A stretch of DNA of 13,139 nucleotides from an uncultured Clostridia bacterium (GTDB taxonomy: Bacteria; Bacillota_A; Clostridia; Peptostreptococcales; Anaerovoracaceae), in NCBI GenBank assembly GCA_946645735.1, contig CAMPCK010000004.1, positions 1-13,139 on the forward strand, in the 5' to 3' direction. The notes beneath the pieces are model-generated. The model did not search any database. It saw only the letters and a program-made list of their open reading frames with translations, and was not told where the DNA came from. Numbering within the stretch: position 1 is the stretch's first letter; every line of letters begins with the position of its first letter. Positions 1-7,763 of the stretch are shown in pieces. Made by a program: the position numbers and the translations under genes.

Positions 1-1390
1 TTAATTGTGACAGCATTCCTACTGTTCTGTTGGCGTTTTCGTTCATATCCGCGGAGATAGAGAGTGCGGTCAGAATATCATCTACATTTAATGATGTCCT
101 GTCATGATGGAGCACCTCCACCTTCAGGTTCTGCATATTGGAGAACACCTCAGGGGAGATTACGTAGAGAGGATCCGGCAGTCCTGCCAGTTTCTTTACT
201 GCGTTCAGGATGCATGCTCCTGCAGCAACCATTCTTCTTGAAGAACGGCCTGTAACGATCGTTCCGTCAGGAAGCTCCATGGCCATTACTACCACGTTCA
301 GATATTTCTTGTCCAGTTCCTGCTTCTTGAGAGCATATTCTCTTGCGGGAAGCACTACGGATCTGTCTGTTTCCTTGGCTCCCACATCCTTCATGAGAAG
401 TTCGGATCTCTCAAGCACTTTGGAATCGATCTTGCCCTTCTTGTAGTCCACCTTGGCCATCATGAATCTTCTGATGATTTCCTGGATGGCTGCTTCTCTT
501 ACTACTTCATCATCAGTGATGCAGAAGCCTACGCGGTTAACACCCATATCCGTAGGACTCTGATATTCGGATTCTCCTGTGATGGTATCGATGATCCTCT
601 TGATTACGGGGAATACTTCCAGGTCTCTGTTATAGTTTACGGCTTTCTCGCCATAGGCTTCCAGATGGAAGCTGTCTATCATGTTTACGTCCTTAAGGTC
701 AGCAGTTGCTGCCTCATAGGCGATGTTAACGGGGTGCTTAAGAGGAAGGTTCCATACGGGGAAAGTCTCGAACTTGGCATATCTTACCTTTCTTCCAAGC
801 TTGTATTCATGATAAAGCTGGGAAAGGCAGGTTGCCAGCTTGCCGGATCCGCCGCCGGGGCCGGTTACTACGATAAGGGGCTTGGTAACTTCTATGTAGG
901 GATTTGCTCCGTATCCTTCTTCAGATACAATGGTATCCACGTCTGTAGGATATCCTTTGGTAAAGAAATGCTTGTAAACCTTGATATCTCTTCTCTGAAG
1001 CTTATTGATGAACTGCTCTACGGCAGGTGATTCCTGATACCTTGTTACAACTACGGAGTTTATCTTAAGATCATACTTTCTGTAGATGTCGATCAGTCTC
1101 AGCACTTCCAGGTCATAGGTTATACCGAAATCCTGTCTTGTCTTGGAATTTATTATATCTCCGGAATAAATGCAGATAATGATTTCTGCCTGATCCTTCA
1201 TTTTCTCAAGGAGCTTGATCTTGGCATTTTCGTCAAATCCGGGAAGCACACGCATGGCGTGCTTGTCGTGGACGAGTTTCCCGCCGAACTCCAGATACAG
1301 TCTTTCGCTGTTCTTATGATTGATTCTCTCCAGTATGTACTTAGACTGTTCCTCAATGTACTTCTCGGAATCGAAACCTATTTTCTGCAT
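1..1390 (-). CDS. DUF1846 family protein, C-terminus cut by the left window edge
   Basis: The start is the ATG at 1390, preceded by a GAGGTGAT-type ribosome binding site. It lies 10 bases after the stop of the DUF1934 gene, so it is the fourth and last visible gene of the hslO operon. The frame is open to base 1 and gives 463 residues without a stop. From memory the family (PF08903) is about 500 residues, so only a short C-terminal piece should be missing. A glycine-rich GPGGGSGK motif at residues 177-184 follows a hydrophobic strand (LIVVT), which suggests a nucleotide or phosphate loop. Residues 1-170 contain alternating strands and helices typical of a Rossmann-like fold. The protein has no signal peptide or membrane segment and is probably cytosolic. 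Structures exist for the family, but I know of no settled biochemical role. The family call is by recognition of the sequence pattern; the nucleotide-binding role is inference. Confidence 0.85.
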   Translation of the reverse strand, partial: MQKIGFDSEKYIEEQSKYILERINHKNSERLYLEFGGKLVHDKHAMRVLPGFDENAKIKLLEKMKDQAEIIICIYSGDIINSKTRQDFGITYDLEVLRLIDIYRKYDLKINSVVVTRYQESPAVEQFINKLQRRDIKVYKHFFTKGYPTDVDTIVSEEGYGANPYIEVTKPLIVVTGPGGGSGKLATCLSQLYHEYKLGRKVRYAKFETFPVWNLPLKHPVNIAYEAATADLKDVNMIDSFHLEAYGEKAVNYNRDLEVFPVIKRIIDTITGESEYQSPTDMGVNRVGFCITDDEVVREAAIQEIIRRFMMAKVDYKKGKIDSKVLERSELLMKDVGAKETDRSVVLPAREYALKKQELDKKYLNVVVMAMELPDGTIVTGRSSRRMVAAGACILNAVKKLAGLPDPLYVISPEVFSNMQNLKVEVLHHDRTSLNVDDILTALSISADMNENANRTVGMLSQL

Positions 1391-1400
1391 TTTTATCACC

Positions 1401-1826
1401 TCACATTACATCTATAATCAGTTTGTTTTTACCTTCTGCAACGCCGCCCATGGATACGTCATACTCAATATCGAGTTTGCCCTTCTGGGCTTCCTTGTCC
1501 ATGAGATTTCTGACTGACCTGGTCAGTACTTCAATCTCCATGGGTCCCATGGGAGTGTCGTAATTCGACGAGAAGCGCTTGCCCTCTTCGAAGTACAGCT
1601 CAGGCCCGGGGCCTTCCTTGCTGATTCGCTTCATCTTAAGGGACTTGTCATCGAACTTCAAAGTCGTCCGGAACCCTTCCAGCCCGGATATCTCTGATTC
1701 GTCATATATAAGATAGTAGAAGCCGTTCTTTTCATAGAGTCTGCCGTCTGTAACAAACTCCATCTGCTCCTCTTCAATGTCATCATAACATTGCTTGCCT
1801 GTTATTTTGATCGTAATATCTTTCAT
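1401..1826 (-). CDS. DUF1934 domain protein (YwiB-like, calycin-type beta-barrel)
   Basis: This 141-residue protein matches the small DUF1934/YwiB family of Firmicutes, predicted to form a lipocalin-like barrel. It has alternating short strands throughout, starting with ITIKITGKQ at the N-terminus, a [18 protein letters not shown] hairpin near residues 29-46, and a C-terminal strand ending NKLIIDV. There is no signal peptide. The ATG at 1826 lies inside the 3' end of ddl, so the genes overlap by 44 bases. The RBS there is weak (a GGGAT close to the start, AAAGGA further away), which fits translation coupled to ddl. The next methionine (residue 22) would remove the first strand and is less likely. 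The molecular function of the family is unknown to me. Its place after ddl hints at a cell-envelope or housekeeping link, but that is inference. Confidence 0.85.
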   Translation of the reverse strand: MKDITIKITGKQCYDDIEEEQMEFVTDGRLYEKNGFYYLIYDESEISGLEGFRTTLKFDDKSLKMKRISKEGPGPELYFEEGKRFSSNYDTPMGPMEIEVLTRSVRNLMDKEAQKGKLDIEYDVSMGGVAEGKNKLIIDVM

Positions 1827-2853
1827 ATCCCAGTTCTATTATCCTTTCTATGGTGTCCGGATAGCTTAAACCGGCTGCCTCCCAGAGCATGGGGAACATG
1901 CTTATCTTGGTAAAGCCCGGCAGGGTATTGATCTCATTCAAAAGAATCCTGTTGGTGTTTTTCTCTACGAAAAAGTCGACTCTTGCATAGCCCTCTCCGT
2001 CAATGGCCTGGAAAGCTTCAACGGCGATCCTTTTGATTTCCTCTGTCATTTCCGGTGAAATATCTGCAGGGATCTTGAGGACCGATGCCTCATCTTCATA
2101 CTTGGATTCGTAGGTATAGAATTCACCGTGAGGAATGATCTCCCCGAGAACTGCTGCTTCCGGATGTGCGTTTCCTAAGACTGCCGCCTCGATTTCTCTT
2201 GCGTCGATCGCTTCTTCGATTATGAGTCTCTTGTCATACCTGAAGGCCAGATCGCAGGCTCTGAAGAACTCTGCCTTGTTATGGGCTTTGGTGATTCCTA
2301 CGGAAGAGCCCATGTTGGCAGGCTTCACGAAACACGGATAGCCTAATTCCGATTCGACGGATCTTTCGGCCTTCTCGCGGTCTTCATCATACTTGAACTT
2401 AAATAAGGCTCTGTGCTTGCAGATGGGGAATCCCACCTTGTCGAAGACGTCCTTGGCGGCCAGCTTGTCCATGGCAAGAGCCGATGCCAGGACTCCGCAT
2501 CCTCCGTAGGGGATTCCTACTGTTTCAAAAAATCCCTGAAGCTTTCCGTCCTCGCAGTAGGGACCGTGAACTATGGGAAGAGCAAAATCTGCCACCTTCT
2601 TTATATAGCTCATGTTGAAGGTTTCGGATAAGCCAAGCCAGGATCCGTCCTCAAGGGAAGCTGCTGCAAAAAGAGCATCCTTTCCTTCGGGAAGGACCAG
2701 CCTTCTCCACTCGCCCTCTCTGGTTATCCCTATATATACAAGTTCATATCTCTCTTTATTTATTGCGCGGATAACCGATGCAGCAGACATGAGGGACACG
2801 TCATGCTCCGATGATCTTCCGCCGAATACGATGGCTATTTTTCGCTTGTTCAT
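1783..2853 (-). CDS. ddl: D-alanine--D-alanine ligase
   Basis: Ddl joins two D-alanines using ATP to make the dipeptide that ends peptidoglycan stem peptides; it acts in the cytosol. The 356-residue protein has the N-terminal GGRSSEHDVS motif with E16, the MGSSVGI loop (S184) and an ATP-grasp fold. D292 and the E307/N309 pair in NEINTLPG serve as metal ligands. By alignment from memory to E. coli DdlB, K251 and Y252 in the YESKY segment match its Lys215/Tyr216. The tyrosine indicates D-Ala-D-Ala specificity rather than the D-Ala-D-lactate of VanA-type enzymes, so a vancomycin-susceptible type is expected. The start at 2853 has a GGAGGAG RBS and overlaps the hslO stop in an ATGA, indicating coupled translation. 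Its 3' end overlaps the DUF1934 gene by 44 bases. Length is normal for the family. Confidence 0.96.
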   Translation of the reverse strand: MNKRKIAIVFGGRSSEHDVSLMSAASVIRAINKERYELVYIGITREGEWRRLVLPEGKDALFAAASLEDGSWLGLSETFNMSYIKKVADFALPIVHGPYCEDGKLQGFFETVGIPYGGCGVLASALAMDKLAAKDVFDKVGFPICKHRALFKFKYDEDREKAERSVESELGYPCFVKPANMGSSVGITKAHNKAEFFRACDLAFRYDKRLIIEEAIDAREIEAAVLGNAHPEAAVLGEIIPHGEFYTYESKYEDEASVLKIPADISPEMTEEIKRIAVEAFQAIDGEGYARVDFFVEKNTNRILLNEINTLPGFTKISMFPMLWEAAGLSYPDTIERIIELGYERYYDQNNRQAML

Positions 2854-3767
2854 TGGATCTCCTCCAGTATCTTAAGAAGGTGTTCCTTATCAAAGTGATA
2901 TTTTTTAAGGCAGAACTGACATACGAGTTCGGCCTCCCCGTCTTCTTCTATTATTTCTGTAAGGTCCTTCTTTCCTATGGACATGAGGACCTTCTCAAGT
3001 CTCGGCTCTGAACAGTCACACTGCCATCTGAGCTCTCTGTATGATAAGGCTACCGGTCTGAATTCCTCAGGCATGGATCCGAATACTCTGTCCATCATGG
3101 CCTGCATTATTCCCTCTTCAGACTTTCCCTTGTTTCCTTCTACTGTCTCCTCAACGATGGTGGTAATGGGAGGAAGGTCCGCCAGCATCTCCTCAAGAGC
3201 ATCCACTGCCTTCTCATCTCCTCCGGGAAGCATCTGGATGAACATGCCTCCTGCAGCCTTGATGCTCCAGTCCGTATCCACCTTTACTCCCAGGGAAATT
3301 GCTGTGTTCTGCTGTTCTGAAATATAGTAATATGCCGTAAGGTCATCGGCGATCTCTCCGTCTACGAGTGCGATGGTTCCCACATAGGGTTCCTTGAGAC
3401 CCAGATCCTTGATTACCGTAAGGTTTCCTATTCCAAGAGATCCTCCCACATCAAGTTTTCCCCTGTCATTCAGGGGAAGATCGCAGGCGGGATTGGCAAT
3501 AAATCCCTTGACTTTTCCGCCCTGGGTTGCCGTGGCCAGTATCTGCTCCGCCGGTCCGTCTCCCTTGAAAAGAACCGTGAGCTTATCTGACTCATTCTTT
3601 AAATCAAGTCCCATTAAACCGGCTCCCGTGAGGACTCTTCCGAGGCCAGCCGATGCAAGGGGCGTCGTATCATGTATCTTTCTGGCTTCCTCCACCATGT
3701 CAGTGGTGATGGCCAGATAAACGCGGTAAGAACCGCTTCTGTCTATTCCTGTTATTACGTTTTTCAT
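2850..3767 (-). CDS. hslO: 33 kDa redox-regulated chaperone Hsp33
   Basis: Hsp33 is a cytosolic holdase activated by oxidation: in reduced form four cysteines bind zinc, and oxidative unfolding exposes the client-binding surface. The 305-residue protein has the expected N-terminal core and a C-terminal redox switch of CXC (C250, C252), 30 residues, then CXXC (C283, C286). All four ligands are present, so the switch should work. The frame is open for 22 more codons to an ATG at 3833. I chose the ATG at 3767 because it has a GAGGGA RBS about 6 bases upstream and gives the family-typical N-terminus MKNVITGIDRSGSYRVY, while the extra residues are encoded by the AT-rich promoter. It is the first gene of the operon with ddl and is divergent from the htrA-like gene, placing two stress proteins around one promoter region. 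Confidence 0.95.
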   Translation of the reverse strand: MKNVITGIDRSGSYRVYLAITTDMVEEARKIHDTTPLASAGLGRVLTGAGLMGLDLKNESDKLTVLFKGDGPAEQILATATQGGKVKGFIANPACDLPLNDRGKLDVGGSLGIGNLTVIKDLGLKEPYVGTIALVDGEIADDLTAYYYISEQQNTAISLGVKVDTDWSIKAAGGMFIQMLPGGDEKAVDALEEMLADLPPITTIVEETVEGNKGKSEEGIMQAMMDRVFGSMPEEFRPVALSYRELRWQCDCSEPRLEKVLMSIGKKDLTEIIEEDGEAELVCQFCLKKYHFDKEHLLKILEEIQ

Positions 3768-3792
3768 ACATATCCCTCTTTTTTTACATTTT

Positions 3793-3801
3793 ATTTTATC
3801 A
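3793..3801 (-). promoter_or_regulatory. Candidate extended -10 promoter for the hslO operon
   Basis: Read on the minus strand, this is TGATAAAAT, an extended -10 (TGn plus TAAAAT), 26 bases before the hslO ATG. No strong -35 lies 17 bases upstream. A TTGAAC box (plus-strand 3838-3843) followed 18 bases later by TAAAAA is an alternative sigma-A-type promoter in the same gap. The region is AT-rich, so chance matches are likely. Confidence 0.4.
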
Positions 3802-3843
3802 TATTTCACATCTTTTTTACACATAAATATCACAAATGTTCAA

Positions 3844-3849
3844 TATAAT
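3844..3849 (+). promoter_or_regulatory. Candidate -10 box for the htrA-like gene
   Basis: A perfect TATAAT lies 77 bases before the protease ATG, but I see no good -35 at normal spacing (a TTTACA at 3816-3821 is 22 bases away). A second candidate, TATATA at 3896-3901, is closer to the gene and also lacks a clear -35. Which one is used cannot be decided from the sequence. Confidence 0.25.
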
Positions 3850-3877
3850 TTGAATTGCTTGAGGATGATTATCAAAA

Positions 3878-3892
3878 CAGGCCAATTGCCTG
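3878..3892. repeat. Short inverted repeat in the htrA upstream region
   Basis: CAGGC, a 5-base spacer (CAATT), then GCCTG form a perfect 15-base inverted repeat between the two candidate -10 boxes and 34 bases before the start codon. It could be an operator for a dimeric regulator, or a small leader hairpin if the upstream promoter is used. With only 5-base arms, chance is possible. Confidence 0.35.
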
Positions 3893-3925
3893 AATTATAT
3901 ATGCATCATTACAGGAGGCAAAACC

Positions 3926-5194
3926 ATGGACGATTGGGAAAAATTCAACTATCAGGCAGAAAGCAGGGATCCCTCGGACGTGACCAGAAGGGAACCGCAG
4001 ACTTATTACAACTACAGCAATGCATATCAGGGAGCAGGATCTTATGCCAAGGAGCCTAAGTATGTGACCAGAAAGATGTTTGTGATCGTGCTCATAATCT
4101 GCATGATCCTCTCAGCCTTTATCGGTGCAGCCTGCTATGCTATTGCCATGTCCACCTTCGGCGGAACAACCGTGGACAAGACCATCAAGACGACAAACTA
4201 CAACCTGGCAAGATCTACGGGTTCTGTTCTCTCCATTCAGGAGATCATCGCAAAGAATGAAAACTCAGTTGTTGCTATTTCCACAGAAACTGTTGAGACA
4301 GACTTCTGGGCGGGACAGTATGTAACAGAAGGTGCGGGCTCCGGCGTTATTTATTCCGAAGACGGATATGTAATTACCAATAATCATGTAATATCCGGCG
4401 CATCCAATATCAAGGTAACTCTTCATGACGGCACTGAATACACGGCCAATGTTGTAGCTGCTGACTCCATGACAGACGTGGCAGTTCTTAAGATAGATGC
4501 AACAGGACTTCCCGCAGTAACCTTCGGCGATATGGCAAATGTCAACGAAGGAGATGCAGTTGTTGCCATCGGAAACCCTCTCGGTACCTTATCCGGAACA
4601 GCAACTGAAGGCATCGTTTCAGCCCTCGAAAGAGAAATAACCCTTGACGGCAAGCAGATGACCCTGATCCAGACATCAGCTTCCATCAACCCCGGAAACT
4701 CCGGCGGAGGACTCTTCGACCAGTACGGAAATCTCATCGGTATCGTTGTTGCCAAGTCATCCGGTTCCGATGTTGAAGGCCTCGGCTTCGCAATTCCCTG
4801 CGACAAGGTAGCAAGTGTAGCCAAGTCCCTTATCGAGAACGGTTATGTTGAGGGAAGACCTCAGGCTGGTATCACCATCGTGGATCTTACGGATGCCAAT
4901 GCCGCTATGCGTGCAGGCGTAGCCATCACCGGCGTATACATCAAGGACGTTACCGGAAATAATGCCAAGAAGGCCGGTCTCAAGGCAGGCGACCTGATCT
5001 ACTATCTCGACGATACCAAGATCACAAGTTCCGCACAGCTCGTAAGCCTTATCCAGAAGCACAATATCGGAGACGAGGTTACCTTCACTGTAGTAAGAGA
5101 CAACGAAATGATCAAGATCAGTCTCCAGCTGGAGGAATCACAGCCTCAGACTGCACCTCAGGAAAATCAGGGAAACGATGAGTCAGGAAACTGA
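3926..5194 (+). CDS. Membrane-anchored HtrA/DegP-like serine protease with one PDZ domain
   Basis: This 422-residue protein is an S1C-type quality-control protease that degrades misfolded proteins outside the membrane. It has a short polar cytosolic N-terminus (1-50), one membrane helix (about 51-76), a linker, a trypsin-like domain (about 105-300) and a PDZ domain (about 312-402), then a polar tail. The catalytic triad is visible: H154 in TNNHV, D184 in SMTDVAVL, S259 in NPGNSGGG. The usual GNSGGP motif reads GNSGGG here. The fold is otherwise complete, so activity is expected. The ATG at 3926 has an ideal AGGAGG RBS 7 bases upstream. The gene is single, divergent from the hslO operon and followed by a strong terminator. 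A HtrA/YkdA-type role in the envelope stress response is inferred from architecture; paralogues (HtrA, HtrB, YyxA) cannot be told apart here. Confidence 0.95.
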   Translation: MDDWEKFNYQAESRDPSDVTRREPQTYYNYSNAYQGAGSYAKEPKYVTRKMFVIVLIICMILSAFIGAACYAIAMSTFGGTTVDKTIKTTNYNLARSTGSVLSIQEIIAKNENSVVAISTETVETDFWAGQYVTEGAGSGVIYSEDGYVITNNHVISGASNIKVTLHDGTEYTANVVAADSMTDVAVLKIDATGLPAVTFGDMANVNEGDAVVAIGNPLGTLSGTATEGIVSALEREITLDGKQMTLIQTSASINPGNSGGGLFDQYGNLIGIVVAKSSGSDVEGLGFAIPCDKVASVAKSLIENGYVEGRPQAGITIVDLTDANAAMRAGVAITGVYIKDVTGNNAKKAGLKAGDLIYYLDDTKITSSAQLVSLIQKHNIGDEVTFTVVRDNEMIKISLQLEESQPQTAPQENQGNDESGN

Positions 5195-5237
5195 TTCAGC
5201 AAAGACCCTTCTCGATCTGATAAATACCTATATAACT

Positions 5238-5270
5238 AAACAGGAGCCCGAAGGCTCCTGTTTTTATTAT
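5238..5270. terminator. Bidirectional rho-independent terminator between htrA-like gene and gntR operon
   Basis: CAGGAGCC (5241-5248), a CGAA loop, then GGCTCCTG (5253-5260) form a perfect 8-bp stem. It is preceded by AAA and followed by TTTTTATT, so it can end transcription from both sides. The convergent gntR gene stops at 5267, within the T-rich tail, so both transcripts share this element. Confidence 0.93.
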
Positions 5271-5953
5271 TTGTTGTTTTCAGGATGTTTGTTGAGTTTG
5301 TTTCCCTCTTTTATTACGAAGTCCTTGAGTCTTGCCAGATGCTCTTCTGCATTGATCCTGGCACTTGAGGAACTGCCGCTTAAGATGGCATCTACTATTG
5401 CCTGATGCTCTGTGGGCTGATTTCTGAATCTTGAGAAATCTTCATAATATATGTATCTGAATCTAAGGACCAGTTCCTGAACCTGGGATACCATTTTGAT
5501 CAGGGTCTTGTTTCCGCTTAAGGATACGATATATTTATGGAAAGCCTCATCGTTTGCGATGATCTCTTCGATATCCTCCTTTTCAACGGATTCCTTATAT
5601 ACCTGAACGAGTCTCTCCAGTTCTTCCTTGCCTTCTTCAGTGATCTTCTGAGCAGCGATTCCGGCTGCCATTCCCTCAAGGTCCTGTCTTACTTCCAGGA
5701 TGTCCACCATTTCCTTGGCGGAAATATCAGAGGCATATGCTCCTCTTCTGGGCTCGATGGTTACAAGCCCTTCCTTCTCAAGTTTACGTATTGCCTCTCT
5801 CACAGGGGTGCGGCTTACGCCCATCTCATCTGCAAGTTCAACCTCCATCATTCTGGTTCCGGGAGCTATCTCCCCTACCATGATCTGACGCTTTAATTCT
5901 TCGTATACGATTTCTCTCAAAGGTTTATGATTCTGTAATGTGAAATTGATCAT
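5267..5953 (-). CDS. GntR-family transcriptional regulator, FadR subfamily (FCD domain)
   Basis: This 228-residue regulator has an N-terminal winged helix-turn-helix (about residues 11-75, with the recognition region VSRTPVREAIRKLEKEGLV) and an all-helical FCD ligand domain (about 80-215). Residues D135, H139, H183 and H205 sit where FCD proteins carry a metal site, so a metal-dependent small acid ligand is plausible. The ligand cannot be read from the sequence. The ATG at 5953 overlaps the ispE stop in an ATGA, with purine-rich RBS candidates (AAGGAG, AGAGGG) upstream. It is the last gene of the tadA operon. Placement after ispE makes autoregulation or a housekeeping role possible, but no target site was identified. 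Confidence 0.92.
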   Translation of the reverse strand: MINFTLQNHKPLREIVYEELKRQIMVGEIAPGTRMMEVELADEMGVSRTPVREAIRKLEKEGLVTIEPRRGAYASDISAKEMVDILEVRQDLEGMAAGIAAQKITEEGKEELERLVQVYKESVEKEDIEEIIANDEAFHKYIVSLSGNKTLIKMVSQVQELVLRFRYIYYEDFSRFRNQPTEHQAIVDAILSGSSSSARINAEEHLARLKDFVIKEGNKLNKHPENNK

Positions 5954-6888
5954 AGGTGTTTCCCTCTGCTCCTTCTCATATTGCCGGCATAGAAGCTTTC
6001 ATATCCGAGTTTCTTGAAATATCCGGCTGCTTTTTTGGCCTTGCCCAGGTCGTCATAGAATCCGATGACCGTGGGGCCGCTTCCGCTCATCATGGTGAAT
6101 CTCACACCATCTGTCCCGGCTATCATCTCCTTCAGCTTCTCCACTTCAGGATAGGCTTTAAGGGTATAGGCCTCCAGAACGTTTCCCATGTTTGCTATGA
6201 CCTCTTCAGTATTGCCTTCTTCAATGGCTTTCATGAGGGCATATCTGTCCGGGTGATCGAGTTCTCCCGCTTCATCGACGCCCTTATATACTTCCTTGGT
6301 GGAAACCCCGAACTTGGGCTTGGCAAGAAGAAAGCACATATCAAGCTCTCTTCCGATGGGTGTGAGTATCTCTCCTCTTCCTTCTCCGAGAGCGCAGGAA
6401 TATCTGCTGTTCTGGGTGAGCACCATAAAGGATACGTCGGATCCCAGAAGAGCACCGATCCTGCAGAGTTCTCTGGTATCAAGGCCGAGATCCCACAGGC
6501 GGTTAAGGCCGATGATCACAGCGGCGCCGTTTCCGGAACCTCCTGCCAGACCTGCGGCAACAGGTATCCTCTTATATATGCTGATACCGAGGATTCCTGA
6601 TATGTCTCTGCCCATTTCCTTAGCCTTCTCCTCCATGAGAAGGACAGCCTTGTATGCCAGATTTCTCTGGTCTGTCGGCAGAAACTTCTTGTTGGTCTTG
6701 ATATTTATATTAAGTTTTGAGCCTTCGGAAGGATCATATTCATCCTTCCCGGCCTCCTGCCACAGGATCTCTATGTCATCATAGAGGCATATCTGCTGCA
6801 TGACGGTGGCCACCTCATGGTAACCGTCGTCTCTTATGCCCAGAACATCCATGGACAGGTTGATTTTGGCGAATGATCTGAGTTTTAT
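5950..6888 (-). CDS. ispE: 4-diphosphocytidyl-2-C-methyl-D-erythritol kinase, apparent AUA start
   Basis: IspE phosphorylates CDP-methylerythritol in the non-mevalonate (MEP) isoprenoid pathway; it is a cytosolic GHMP kinase. Motifs, numbered from the AUA: SFAKINLS at 5-12 with catalytic-site K8, DDGYHEV at 20-26, the ATP loop PVAAGLAGGSGNGAA near 109-123, D151 in GSDVSF, and MSGSGPT at 267-273. The first ATG in frame (6852) lies after AKINL and would remove an essential strand and K8. Upstream, the frame contains only GAA AAA ATA AAA CTC AGA TCA TTC before a TAA, with no ATG, GTG or TTG. AUA at 6888 gives a normal 312-residue length and overlaps the previous stop in ATAA, with AAGG about 9 bases upstream. 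The ATP loop has GGSGNG where GGSSDA or GGSSNA is usual. Confidence 0.93.
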   Translation of the reverse strand: MKLRSFAKINLSMDVLGIRDDGYHEVATVMQQICLYDDIEILWQEAGKDEYDPSEGSKLNINIKTNKKFLPTDQRNLAYKAVLLMEEKAKEMGRDISGILGISIYKRIPVAAGLAGGSGNGAAVIIGLNRLWDLGLDTRELCRIGALLGSDVSFMVLTQNSRYSCALGEGRGEILTPIGRELDMCFLLAKPKFGVSTKEVYKGVDEAGELDHPDRYALMKAIEEGNTEEVIANMGNVLEAYTLKAYPEVEKLKEMIAGTDGVRFTMMSGSGPTVIGFYDDLGKAKKAAGYFKKLGYESFYAGNMRRSRGKHL

Positions 6889-7763
6889 TTTTTCTTACCT
6901 TTGCCTTTTCCCTTTTGTTTAGCCATGGACCTGGCAATTCTCTCTTCTCTTTCTTTTCTTGCCTCGGCCTCTGCCTTTCTTCCGGTGATGTAGGAGCTTC
7001 CGCCGCTTGCAACGGTCCTTACAGATTTAACTCTGTAATGTCCTTCTTCAAGATAGTCCTCTTCTTCCTCATCATCCTCGTCGTCTTCTTCATCCTCAGC
7101 CTTCTTCTCAGCCTTGGCCTTCTTCTTGTTTTCCTTTTCGACGATCTCTTCTACGGACTTGCCGGTTCTCTTGGCTTCCTTGTAAGGATTTACCTTTGCT
7201 TCCTTGGCCTGCTTTTCAGCCTGCTTCTTGGCATTTCTTAAGGAGAATCCGATGATACCTGCATAGAGTACGAGCATTAAGAGCATGCTGACAATGGAGT
7301 TTCTTGTCTGGTTGATGGTGGTGAACTTGATGGTCTTGTCCTGACCAAGAGTGTTTCCTTCATCGTCCCTTAAATCTCCTGAGATCTTGAGAGTATATTC
7401 TTTATTTCCCTGAATGGTGATCTGCTTTCCGTCGGAACCGAGGTTTTCGGCGTTGGGGTCAAAGAGAACCATAACTACTCCGGATTCCTTGGGTGAATAG
7501 AGAACCATGGTAGGAAGGGTGTTTCCGTCTTCATCGATAAGGGTGAAGCAGCCGTCGTTAACGCTCTTTAAAGTGTCGCCTGTCATTTCATGGTCGAAAT
7601 ACAGCTTGACGTCAAAGTTCTCTATGGCAGCTCCCGTTGCTCCGTCCTTGGGATAGGAGTCGTTCAGATTAAGTCCTCCCTCTGTTCCCTCTGCGAAGCA
7701 CAGGCCTGCAGTCATCATCATAATAACCGTTATAACAAGTAAGATACGGCATATTCTCTTCAT
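6885..7763 (-). CDS. Secreted Ig-like domain protein with one membrane anchor and charged cytosolic tail
   Basis: This 292-residue protein has a Sec signal peptide (1-24, KR-rich start, hydrophobic core, likely cut after CFA). An SbsA/Big_5-like Ig domain spans about 31-150, recognised by YPKDGATGAAIENFDVKLYF and a terminal IKFTT strand. One transmembrane helix lies at about 156-175. The cytosolic C-terminus is rich in lysine and glutamate with an acidic run at about 223-240 (EDEEDDEDDEEEED) and a very basic end (KGKGKGKKK). The external Ig domain and internal charged tail suggest a scaffold or envelope sensor; the exact function is unknown. The ATG at 7763 overlaps the tadA stop (ATGA) and has a GGAGG RBS. 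Its stop overlaps the ispE start (ATAA). Low-complexity lysine/glutamate runs make homology searches with the tail unreliable. Confidence 0.85.
   Translation of the reverse strand: MKRICRILLVITVIMMMTAGLCFAEGTEGGLNLNDSYPKDGATGAAIENFDVKLYFDHEMTGDTLKSVNDGCFTLIDEDGNTLPTMVLYSPKESGVVMVLFDPNAENLGSDGKQITIQGNKEYTLKISGDLRDDEGNTLGQDKTIKFTTINQTRNSIVSMLLMLVLYAGIIGFSLRNAKKQAEKQAKEAKVNPYKEAKRTGKSVEEIVEKENKKKAKAEKKAEDEEDDEDDEEEEDYLEEGHYRVKSVRTVASGGSSYITGRKAEAEARKEREERIARSMAKQKGKGKGKKK

Noticed and set aside
1783..2853. VanA/VanC-type ligase (glycopeptide resistance)
   Set aside because: The substrate-loop tyrosine (Y252) typical of ordinary Ddl is present and no vanH, vanX or vanT neighbour exists.
3768..3833. 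22-residue N-terminal extension of Hsp33
   Set aside because: The extra codons lie in the AT-rich promoter region, the family does not have this extension, and the ATG at 3767 has its own RBS.
5956..6600. Plus-strand open frame of 214 codons opposite ispE
   Set aside because: It is antisense to ispE, shows no family resemblance and has no RBS.
6852..6852. ATG at 6852 as the ispE start
   Set aside because: It would delete the conserved AKINL strand and lysine needed for activity.
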